Assembly (NCBI GenBank): GCA_029721435.1
Contig: CM056586.1
Location: 74,553,700-74,617,699 of the forward strand
Length of the DNA: 64,000 bases
Direction of reading: 5' to 3'
DNA from: Gymnothorax reevesii
Lineage: Eukaryota > Chordata > Actinopteri > Anguilliformes > Muraenidae
Below are positions 14,001 through 26,000 of the stretch, one piece after another. The notes beneath the pieces are model-generated. The model was not told the DNA's origin, did not search any database, and saw only the letters and a program-made list of their open reading frames with translations. The position numbers were made by a program, and so were the translations under genes. Numbering within the stretch: position 1 is the stretch's first letter; each line of letters begins with the position of its first letter.

Positions 14001-17000
14001 AAACTGGAGAAATACCAAATGATTGGAAACAGGGCAATATAATACCAATATATAAGAAAGGGGACCGTACCGAGCCAGGAAGCCAGTCAGTTTAACTTGC
14101 ATTGCATGCAAAATATTGGAATTCATCATAAAAGATGAGCTGGACTTATTTCTTGAACGTAACAGTATCTTGAGGGATAGGCAACGTGGTTTTCGGAAGG
14201 GAAGGTCATGCCTGACAAACCTTCTGGAATTTTTTGAAGTGGCCACCAGGAGTTATGACCAGAGCAGGGCTTATGACATCATATACTTGGATTTTTCAGA
14301 GAGCATTCGATATAGTACCGCATAAGAGACTAATTTTTAAAATGAGCTCCATTGGAGTTACAGGATGTATTCTGAAGTGGATTCAAAACTGGTTACAGGA
14401 CAGAACACAAAGAGTGGTGGTCAGTGGTATCTCATCTGAGCTAGGTATGGTGGGGAGTGGCGTCCCCCCAGGGATCGGTGTTGGGACCCCTGCTGTTCCT
14501 CATCCACATTAATGACCTTGAATATTCAGAGCAGATTGGTTAAATTTCCAGATGATACTAAATTGGGGGGTTTGGCAAATAGTTTAGGGTCCACTAAATT
14601 GATTCAGGATGATTTGGATATAATCAGGAATTGGGCAGAAATGTGGCAAATGAAATTTCATCTGGCAGAATGTGAAGTTGTACATGTAGGTAATAAAAAC
14701 ATTTGAGGGGGTTACTTCATGGGAGGTTTAAAACTGGAATGTGCTGAGCACGAGAAAGATCTGGGAGTGATTGTTGACCAAACCCTCACCATCTAGCCAT
14801 TGTGCCGTTGCAGTTAAAAAAGCTAATCGGATGCTGAGATACGTTGCCAAAAGTATTGAGTACAAATCTAAGGAGTTGATGCTTCTTTTGTACAACACGT
14901 TCATTAGACCTCATCTGGAGTATTGTGTACAGTTCTGGGGACCATACTTTAAGAAAGATATAGAGGCTCTAGAGAAAGTTCAGAGAAGAGCCCCTAAGCT
15001 TATTCCAGGTATACAAGATGAAAGCTACAAGAAGAGGCTGAAGGCCCATAATCTCTTTAGTCTAAGGAAAAAGAGACTAAGGGGTGATTTGATTTAGGTG
15101 TTTAAATATGTTAAAGGGATCAACAAAGTGAATTATGTAGGATCCCTTCGACCAAGTGTTGTGAGTAGAACTCGTGGTCACAAATGGAAGTTGACCAAAG
15201 GTAAATTTAGCTCTGATATTCAGAAATATTTCTTCACCCAAAGTCTAATTTCAATGTGGAATAGCTTGCCTGACCATATTGTTGAGGCAGAGACCTTGGG
15301 GGTTTTCAAGAGCAGGCTTGACTTAAAACTAGATACCATTGAGTCATTCAGTGGGCTCTAAATTCGTAGACCAGGTGCGGCGAATGGGGGGTGCGCCGCG
15401 CCAACGGGGTGTGTCCAGGCTTATGTTGCAATTTCGTGCCCGGCGTAGCCTGGCGCAAGTATTCCTCTGTTCCGCCTCTGTCTCGCCTCCCAGCGCAAGT
15501 GGCAAAGGCGGCGTGTTTTGGTATAACACAGCCGAGTCAAATCTTCACCAGTCAATGAGCTCCTCTCCTTACCTTTAATGTGTTGAAATATAGAAGCCTC
15601 TGTCCTATATCTGCATGATGCGTTAATGCTGCATTTAACTTTGGTGCTTCAGACATGTTTTCTGCACCGCTTACGTCTATATTGAGCATTACAAATATGA
15701 GTTAGTTGGCTAGCTAAGGCATTCACAAATTATTACCATTAGCGAACTTGAATGGAATTTCAAAGCGAACCTATGTCAGATCATTCAAACTTATGAAGTT
15801 GGAATGAAATACAATGGTTGCTCATTGGGAAGAGAAACGATGGATAGCGTGTTCCTATTATTACACCCTGTTGCTGCTTAAAATGTTGAGATTAACATGC
15901 ATGGACGACAATGCAAGATATGTTACACATTAATTTTCAATATGTGATCTTAACTCAGTACAACATCATAGCAATCAGGCTGTATTCCTTTCCCCCACTA
16001 AAAACGACCTAAGTGACAATAATAGTGTAGTATTGAACTGCTTGCACACTGGACGCAAAACATTTTTTTTGCACGTCAGATTTCGTTGTACGCAGTGTCT
16101 CGTGTCCGAAAGTCTGACAGGGTTTTAACATATCTCCGTGTCCGACAGTCGATTATTGCTTTTAATTTCTTCAAATCCACTGACTCTTTTAGATATTTAA
16201 CGTGAATGTTTTGATAAGAGGGCTCAGTTCTTCAAGATGAATACCGAGAATTTCAATCAATGTTTCTGTTTAAGCTCTGCTCAATAGAGTGAGTCGACAT
16301 TGGCACGGGACAATTTACAAGGCCACCGTGTCTGACGAGGAAAAAAAAAAGAGGACAATTAGAACAGATTGATAAGGAAATAAAGAATAAAAAGAAACAT
16401 TTTAAAGTGCCAGTAAATACCTTGCATGTCTTCAATGATATCTCAATTGTGACAACATATAAAAATGGTATCAGTAGGTAGGAAAATCATTCATCTTCAC
16501 ATCGATATGTTATACAAATTTTTACGACATCGAAAAATATGGATTTTGATGTTAAAAACTCACTCAACCCTCAAACTGTCGCGCGAGCGAAAATGTGATG
16601 TCATTAGAGTAAGTTCCCTTTCTTGTGTACCACGTGACGTGGGACGTAGCACACACAACAGCAATGGGGGAAAGAATCAAGTTGACAGCCTCGGAGAGAA
16701 AACGGCAGAAAATTGCCCTTGATGCCAAAAGAAGACAATCGCTAGTATATATTGGGAGTGCTATTGATCGGTGGAAGAGTCTGAGAGAGGAACTGGGTAT
16801 TGACAATGACGAGTTGGCCCTAACTTTGATGGATTAGTAAGTTGAAATACCGTGTTGGTTTTTCTTAGCAACATTTCTCACGCTACTCGAGTTCATAAAA
16901 GTATACAATGTAAATGGTAGTGTACCTCGAATGGGGGAATTATGTCTTGCTTATCGTGCTTGCCTCCATATTCTCCAAAAATGGTCCTGTCTGTCTTCTT

Positions 17001-20000
17001 TTTCGTCCGTGCGACGCCATCTTGTTTACAGAGCGCGATTTCGACCCACAATGCTTTGCGCGGTAAATAATCTAGCCGATCTATTTTTAGACCGGGAAAC
17101 CCTTTTTTGAAAATTGCATTCCCTAAGGTTATTTTTGGTCAAATATTTTTTATAATTTATTTTGGGCCATACTAAAGATAGCTTGACTATTGGAATTTTT
17201 TCAAAAACACATGCAAGGTATTTGCTGGCACTTTAACAACAGAACATCCTGGACACTGAATGAACACTGCGATTTATTTATTTGCGGGTCATCTTATTTG
17301 GATGTTCCGTTTGTTGGTGATATATTTTATTCTTTATTTCGATATAAATGTGTTCTCATATCAATACTTTTACTTTTTGCTGGCTGCTGGACATGGAGTA
17401 TTTTGCATTTCGCGTCGGACAGTCTTGATCATGCATGTGATAATTTATTCACACTGTCAATGGTCATGGAATTGATTTGCTCACTGACTACAAGTACTAT
17501 TTTATCTCTGATGTGGAAATAAAGCGTGAATCTGTTTGATCCATCTGACTAATTTTCAAAAGAAAGACTGAATAAAGACTGTTGTCTATCTTCAACGGAA
17601 GAAAACAGACGAATAGACTAAAAAGACCAAGAAAAGTTGATAGCTATCAATTTGCATTTTATGAAGGTCAAACACAAACATGGCCAAGTTTGCACATCTA
17701 ATAATTCCTGGAATACTTGGAAAAATGTGAACTTTTATGACTTTCAGACATGGAGCTATATTAAAATCCTGTCCAACTATCGCGTCTTTGCATTGACTTT
17801 GGCAGTCGTGCGAAAAATTTGTTTCATGTCCAGTGTGCAAGCGGTTTACTGAGCATAGAACACAAGCATGCTACATATATATATCCAGTTTGTGGTTGGC
17901 TGAGGAAGATGTGAAGTCGTTAGTCTGCATCACAGATTCAGCTGCGTTGATTAAGCCAGGTCAAGTTTCCATTACGCGTGCCAACCACCTTTAATCTGAC
18001 ATCAGGACAATCGATGTAGATACTATAATTTATGTCCTTATTCAGATAGTTACATTAAATAGTGCTTCCTGTAATTATTTATTGCATTGAAATGTGCCTG
18101 ACATTCTGGAAACCTGCCTGTGAGATTTCGGTGACGTGTGCACACTGTGCGCCGGTCAGCCAAATTACCACTGCACAGAAATTAAACCAGGTTGGAGCTG
18201 GCGAGTTTTCTGCGCAACTCTAGCGGAGACTTTTTCTACAAAATTGTCACTGCGTCTTGATGAATATGTGACACCTCCCCCTACTACTCCGCCACACCCA
18301 TCTCGGCGCATGTTCGTCTACCAAAGGCTGCACATGGTGTTGCACCTCACAAAATTACCACTGCGCGGGCTGCGCCATGGTACGCCAAGAAATTAAAGCC
18401 CAGTATCTGAAGGGATATATTCACAATAGTATAAAGAAACTGGTGAGCTTAGTTGGGCTGTTATGTGTTATGAATAGACCGCTGACTAACAACAAACGCT
18501 AGCGATTGAATGGTCACCAGCGAGCTACCTTGGTATCCTTACCGTCACGGGGACTGCATTGACTTAGTAGATAATAAAGTTAACACGGTGGCTAACACAC
18601 TAGCTACTTGTAATTGACATTCAACAGCAATACTTCTTACCTGCATAATATTTAAAATAGTGGACAAGTTGCTTTGTCTGTTTATACAGAGCTCCAAAAG
18701 ACAAGGAGGGGAGAAAGGCTTGGCTGTTAAAAGTCAGGAGAAGAAAAAAAACTTCTCTCCGTCCCCTCAATCCGTGCTGTGCAAAGATAATTTCTGAGAG
18801 AAGTGTTTTAACGGGACAGGAGCAAAGACGAAGCTGAGGAAAGGAGTAGCCAGAGTTAACTAGTGCTTCCTTTTATCAACATTGGTATTAGGCATATGAT
18901 TCAATGAAAACAATTCGGTTGACAGCAAATATGCTCGACTTGGGTACAATGAATTGAGGAAACCAGACAGTCATTTTATAACGTTTACAGACACGTTTCA
19001 TATAACAGCAAAAACGTCCAAGCAATTATCTTACCAGAGGGTCATAAGCCTCGGTGAAGTTTACACAGCAATGCGCACTGAAGAAATTCACTTGGGAATT
19101 AAAGTCATTGTGCATCAAGTTACTCAGTTTCAGGTGCATCATGGTGGATTTCCCCACTAGTGATGCGGAAATCAATTATGACTTGGGAATTTTCAGGCTT
19201 GTCTTTACTAAGGGATTGGAAGCAATGGAATTGCATAAAGACGTTAATGGTCTTATCTAATTAAAACAATTTAAATGATCATGAAACACATGGCACTGTT
19301 ATCCCTGAGTAAAGATGAGCACGAGAAGTCCGGAGTCATAATCGCTTTCCATGTTACTTGTGGTGAGGTCAACCTTTACACAAGTGAAACTGAAATGCAC
19401 AAGGAATTTAATTACCCATGAGAATCTCATTAAGCCTGCAATGAATGATTGCGGACTACAGTGAATAAGCCTAAACAAGTAGATCAGAGGGATCTAATAG
19501 CTGCGACCTGGCCTAGCATCTGTCACGTGGCCTAGTGTCCATGACTGGTGGTTTCTTATACAAGTGTGACCTCGAAATTGGCAAATGACCTTGAGAATCA
19601 ATAGGGAACCCTTCCACTGTACCAAGAAGCTTGTTGTAAGATTTAATAGCCATCCATCAAGTTAAACTCGAGTTACAGTGCGAAAACTGTGAAATCGGGG
19701 CAAAATCGACACTTTTTTGACTGGTGTGACCTTGGGATTCGACAGGTGACCTTGAAAATCAATAGGGAACCCCTCCTCTATACCAAGAAGCTTGTTCTAA
19801 GATTTCATAGCCATTCATTGAATTAAACTTGAGTTACGGTGCGAAAACAGTCAAATCGGGCAAAATTGACACTTTTTTTACCTGTGTGACGTAGGGATTT
19901 GACAGATGACCTTGAAAAACAATAGCGAACACCTCCTCTATGCCTAGAAGCTATTTCCAAAATTTAATACCGATCCATGAATTCTAACTGGAGTTACAGC

Positions 20001-23000
20001 GCGAAAACCTTCAAAAAAGGTTGTGACATCTGTGAACTTGACCTTTGACCTTGACCTTGAGCATAGACATCACTTTGGTGAAGGTCAATAACTCCTGAAA
20101 ATTTCATGATGATACGACGACAGGAACATCGTGAAAAAGGTGGCACAGACGGACAGACAGACAGACGAACAGACAGAAGCGTTCATAGAGCTGCTTGGTC
20201 GCAGCTAAAAATGCGTGAGACCTACGCCGAATACGTGAGACTTGGCATCTCTGTTAACATTCTGCTCGCTCTTGAACGTTGACACAGAGTCACATTTCGA
20301 TCTTCCCATTACTCAGTCAAAGTGACCGCAAAACAAAGAGAAGCTTGATGAAACGAGTGTAGATCATAAATCACGCGGTAGTCATAAATTTGATTTTCTA
20401 TAATAATTATGCACAAACTTTTTTCCGGTCTGTCTTTAGTTAACTTGCGTTTCCTTTGTTGCTTAGTTCATATAGCTCGTTGCGCTCAAGTGAAGCACCC
20501 GGAAGTAAAATTCGCACGTAGACTCCCATTCATTTTCGCATACTTAAAAATTGCATTTTCAAAAACACTTGCATCCGAGTCAGTGTTATTTTGGTATGAC
20601 TGTGCAGAGCGACATTCTCTCCTTAAATATGTGCTTTTTGGAGAATGGAAAGCGGCACACTTCTAACGATAAGAGCTAATTTGCGTTTCTTTTGTTGCTC
20701 AGTATCGTTGCTTAAGTGAACCCTATCAGCAATCTTGTGTAGTTGGCACCTTCACTCGTAGAGCCAAGGATGTTTAATGCATAGAGCACATGAACCACAA
20801 CTGCTACTCCTTCTTCTTCTTCTTCTGTAACTATGCTGCTTTTAAATAAGTCAAGTTGAGTGTATTACTGCCTCCATCTGTAGTGGTGGAGAACTACTTG
20901 CTTGAGGTTGAATTGCGTCCCAATGGGAACACTTGCGTACAGAAAAAGTTGCCGGAAAAACGGTGGAGGAGGGGCCTGGAGGGTGGCCAAAGTTTAATTT
21001 ATGGTGGCCGTGCCTCCGCCCCTGACTTATACCAACCAATGGGTAGGTTTAAGGAGTGGAATAAGTCCATTTTCAGTCTGCTTTCACTGGATGTCTCAAA
21101 ACTGTGCCTTCTGTTTTTAGGCTACTGGCTAGAAGTGATGTTCAAATTATCCTGTATAGATTGATACTTATTTGGAGATGTAAACTCATATAATACCTTT
21201 ACCTCTTTACCAAAAAAAAAAAAAGTGTAACTGAATGCCTGAACAAACATTCAAGGTAGTAGTGCATATTCATTTAACCGTCGAAAAGATCGGCAATCAG
21301 CCTGGCACTGACCAAACCCCTTGCATATTGTCCTCGACATGTTCATTTGGCTCCACCTCATCGTCCTCACTGTCAACGTCACCCTATTGTGATTAGGGAT
21401 GTAACACTAGGCCTGTTAAACTTTGGCTGCGTTAACAATAAACACACAAGAGGTAATATTATGATTAAACACCATCAACTGTGCGGATTAACATTTTACC
21501 AGGACGATGGGTTTTCTAACCATGAACTCAGGGTATCAGTAATAAAGCTCCGACTAATTCGAAGGTTGCTTTGTAAAGAAAGGACACGTCACCAATCATT
21601 TCATTACTCGCACATAACACAAAATATTATTCAGCCCAAAAAAAACAGAAAAAACAAAAAAAATGTTTTCTAATACACAAAACCTCTACAAATCCCCAAC
21701 CCTTTTGCAATCATAAGACTAACATAAAAGTCCAACTAAACGCAGAGCCTCTGCGCGCAACCAAGTCTGTAAGACGAGGAGGATGCAAAGGAGGGAGCCG
21801 CTGCCTCAAAATAGTCCAACATCGGATAAAAAAAAAATCTATGAAAAACGTTTATTCCGCAAAAAAGCACTCACATGCAACCTGCCAATTATACCTGACA
21901 AAAAAACAGGAAAAAGGATTGATCTTATTGGAGACAGAAATTTCTTTTGTCTTTGATCCACAGCAGGAATCAGTGTTTCTCTTGATACGCCTGTCCTTGG
22001 TAACGCACCAGAACAAGAACAGGCAATATCGGCGTAACGTTCTGTTTTAGGCCAGCATTCCTCAGACATGATTCCAAACTTTTTTTCACCATGAAAGGAA
22101 TGGAAAAAAACAGTAGCTGCAGCCTTCAAATCCCTGACGCCACTCACTCACACCGATCACATGAGCACTTGCCACTCTCTGTGTTCCGCCCCCCCCCCCC
22201 CCCCAAATCATCAGCGCACCTACCTCCCCCCCCAATCACCAGCGCACCTACCTCCCCCCCCAATCACCGGCGCACCTACCTCCCCCCCCAATCACCGGCG
22301 CACCTACCTCCCCCCCAATCACCGGCGCACCTACCTCATAAAAAGGTTGGGTGCGTGGAGACAGGCTAAATTGAAATTGGGAACATTAAGCAGACAGACG
22401 CCACCATATACCATAACGTCCAGTGGAAAGTAACATTTCATAACGGGAAAATACATGCACATATTTTTCCAACCATAACGTACATAAACATTATCTATCT
22501 ATGACACTAATGTGACAATGTCACCGGGAGTCTCCGCAAACTCCCCCGAAACGTGAAAGCGAATGTCCATGTTTTGTGCGTTGACCACAAAAACAGCAGT
22601 CGAACAATAGATTGGCGTTCGCGTACTAGCACGCGAAAACTCCCTATTCTGAGTAATGAGGCGCGAGAGCAGGCCTATTAATAGACTTAACAGCAATACA
22701 CAGTGGTAAACAACAGCAATAAATCATTGAATAATCCTATGGCTATGGAATAGCTTATTCGCACAATAGTTATTCCGCAAATAGTTAAACTACGTTTCGT
22801 GCATACCAATTTTCTTACACCACAGGGGCTGCAATAACTATTCTCGGTATAAGCTCACACCCAGTACAAGTCAGACCTCATTCATGCATACGAGCCTAAA
22901 TCTACAAAAATGGAATCCTGGAGCGGTGTGTAATACCATATTGACCCGAACATAAGACGACCCTGAATAAAATACGAACCCTCTTTTTCAAGACCATTAT

Positions 23001-26000
23001 TTGGAAAAATACTTTTTATTTGAACAAAGTCTCATTTGCATAAAAAAACATTTCGTTGTTTTCCTCGTACATTTCAACATCTTTAGTGTTTATCATGAGG
23101 GAAAAAAATCATAAAATTGTCTATAGCCCTGCAAATAGGCAAAGTGCAGAACGCACTTCACGGTTCTATGCCATGAAAACAGTGCAAAAAAACGGGCAGA
23201 GGCCTACTGGCTTAACTTGTGCAATAAACGGCGCACATTTGCTTGACAAACAAACAGTGTCAGAACACCGCAAACAGCTTTTTCCACTTTCATTTTGAAT
23301 GACATTGATTTAAATTCAGGAAATACACGTCCAGATGAATGATTGTGGTCTTACCTAGCCGAGGAGAACAAGCAACACCTGTTAAGTGTGGAGTGCTCTC
23401 GGAGTGACCCTTTTGTTAATTATGAATGACTGAGAGCATGTCAGGACTAATAATTGTTTTAAACGGAAGTTTTATACAACCCAACTCTCTGCTCTAGTTC
23501 CGCAACTGTAATGAATTTAGCCCACGATTTAATCGCCGTTAGATCGCATATGAAAAGAAACCATGTCTTCGGTTGCCAATTACGATAATTACGTTGAACT
23601 CTGTCATATCATATCTTTTTCCTGCCCTCACGTTGTTCATTCTCTCAGCTAAGTTTAAAATTCGCTTCATAACTTCTCTTATAAGACGATGCGTCATTTT
23701 CACGCATTTTTCAAGGGAAAAAATATTGTCTTACATTCGTATCAATATGGTACAGTATTTTAAATTATAAAAATACCGATTTTGACACTGTAAATGCAGA
23801 AAATTTTACTGTTCTTGTCACTTTGTTACGAACTGTCCTTATTGTGTAACTATGCAAATGATGTGTGTATCTGTGTGCCCTTCGAATTCGGCCTGTGACT
23901 GAGCTGACCGTCTGTCCCTACAGGACGGGATTAACTACCAGTGGTCGGACGGCAGCGACTCGGTCTTCATGCACTGGGACTCTGGGGAGGACGGGGAGGA
24001 GGATGTGGGAGACTGCGTGTACATAGACGTGCGTGGCGGGTGGAAGCGGGCCGACTGTGAGAGATCGTTACAGGGAGCTGTGTGTCACGTACATCCTACC
24101 CACCGTGAGTCTGTCGCCGCCACAGCGTCCCTCTGCACATGTTTTACTGAGGAAACGGGCTTTTCAAGCCCCAGGGCAGGACTCCCCAAAGCCCGAGCCT
24201 CGTGGGCCAAGTTCTGCTGGTTTTCCACCCTACCTTTACCTGGGAGTCTTGTGGGATGACAGTCTGGCCAGTCAGTGGCAGTAATTGTTCATTAATTTTT
24301 CGCTCCCGGAAGGAGAGGAAACCAGGGCTGGATTTGGGGGGCTCCGCCGTAGAGTAACCCCACTTCTTGGTCTACGTGCCGGATGGGTTTTCCGACTGCT
24401 CAGATTAATCTGATTTATAGCGGATCAAAACGTTGATGGCTTGTGTTATAGATTACCCAGGAATTTAGCCACCTGAATTTAACCACCAGCAAATTTCTGT
24501 GCTGAAGAATTGTGCTATTTAACTAATCCTGGTGTTTGGGATAAAATTCAGGGGAGAGTTTTCTCATAATGACCGTGGAGTTTGTACCTCTGAGAAGAAC
24601 ACCAAACAGGAAACTGTGCCACAAGGGTGCATAATACAGAACTGTGCAAGTCTTAAGGCTCCCTAGATTTTTTAAATTTAAAGCTGGCTGTAATATTTAC
24701 TTTTTGTTTTACACATTGGTGTTGCTGAAGATGGGAAGTATATTTGAAACTTCAAAACCAAATTAAAAAAATAAATGTTTGTATTTCATTAAGAACTGTT
24801 GATACAGATGATATAGTCTTGATAGAGCCTTGATGTCATCATCATGGCCATCCGCAGTTACTTAAAGGGACAGACACAAGTGAGACAATCAGTCTGCAGA
24901 GGACCTGAGGCAAGTTTTCCACTCTGCATGGAACAAGCAAATAGTCAATCATCTTATAAAACTGTAGCACAATAGGACGGTGTCCCAAATATTTAGACAA
25001 AATGTAGTCACACCAAATATTGGTTTGATTTAGTTTTTAACAGTTAACAGCTCTGGGGTGCGTTTCCCAAAATCACAGATGCTAATGTACACAGTTGGGT
25101 CCATTGACTATGAATGGACGAACTACGTTTTTGGGAAACGCACCCCTGTGTAGTGCTTGTCTCGGTTATTAGAAAATTTTAATTTTGTTATTTTTTGCTA
25201 GCATATTTGCCTCACGAAATTGCTTTGAATGTGCCTAAGACTTTTGCATGGCTCTGCATATCCTCATTGACAAGTATTTGACACGAACGTGTCTTTGTCT
25301 CCCGCCACAAAATGAGAAATCGTGTCAAAATGAACAATTTCTCTGTGTGACCTTGCGAATGGCGCGATGGTCAGCGAAATAGACCGGCGCCGGGGTATCA
25401 CCCCAATACATGTTGACATAAGATTTGAAGTAAATCCGTCGAATTGTTCTTGAGATATCTCGCTGACAAGGATTCGGGACGGACGGACGGTCGCGAATAC
25501 TATGTCCCGCCGCTTTGCGCGCGGGGGACAAAAATGTAGCAGTTGAAACCCACTCTTCACTTGGCTGTAGTTCTGGTCACATTTGTGGTTGCCAACATGA
25601 CATGATATGCTACATATACTGAATTGATTTCTTTTTTAAGCTTCAAATTCAGATTGATTTTTGCTGTACTTTATGATTAAAGTAATCTGTGTGAAGTGAT
25701 ACTTTAATGCAGTCTTTTATTATGCCAGTTTTAAGGCATTTAATGGAGCTGATAGATGTGCAAAATGCACTTTCTTTCTCTCTTTCACTTTCCTGCAGAG
25801 AGCTTTGTGTCTTCATCTGAGGTGGCATGCCCTCAAACATGGCTGAAGTTTGAAAACAGCTGTTACAGTTTTGAACCCATTCTGCAGAGGCTCGGTATGG
25901 AGGAAGCAAGGGAGTTCTGTAAGAACAAAGGTAGAGCTGACGTCCATCACTGATCGTGCCTGAGCCTGTTCAAGCCAAGCAAATCAAGTTCTCATATCAC

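Larger units (their letters stand above)
11100..15362 (+). mobile_element. CR1-type LINE, decayed
   Basis: In order along the plus strand: a putative 5' UTR, an ORF1 with an SGNH (GDSI) motif, an AP endonuclease domain and a reverse transcriptase ending in the CR1-typical segment RLRGDLI / VFKYVKGIN / WNSLPDHIVEAE. The frame is broken repeatedly by stops and shifts, so it is an old copy. The 5' boundary is estimated. It lies inside the large hAT-like candidate. Confidence 0.8.
7484..21024. mobile_element. Candidate 13.5-kb hAT-like element with perfect 8-bp target duplication
   Basis: The left end CAGTGGCGGAGCCA is preceded by ACTTATAC (7476-7483). The right end, read inverted, is CAGGGGCGGAGGCA, and it is followed by ACTTATAC (21025-21032). 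An 8-bp duplication and CAGNGGCGGA-type termini are hAT hallmarks, and the subterminal regions share a GGTGGCCA-type motif. No hAT transposase was recognised between the ends, so this would be a non-autonomous, nested giant. The alternative is that the two ends belong to separate short insertions and the matching 8-mer is coincidental. Confidence 0.55.
4614..23923 (+). other. 19.3-kb pla2r1 intron loaded with nested transposons
   Basis: Donor GTATGT at 4614, acceptor CCCTACAG ending 23923. 4614-7370 holds no recognisable gene, only a G-rich run at 5817-5842. The hAT-like candidate fills 7484-21024. 21025-23923 contains a 27-bp minisatellite but no supported gene. The many short open frames in this interval show no family signature. 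Confidence 0.7.
24105..25798 (+). other. pla2r1 intron with two MITEs
   Basis: Contains the elements at 25055-25146 and 25294-25532. The rest has no supported feature. A pyrimidine tract and TCCTGCAG precede the next exon. Confidence 0.6.
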
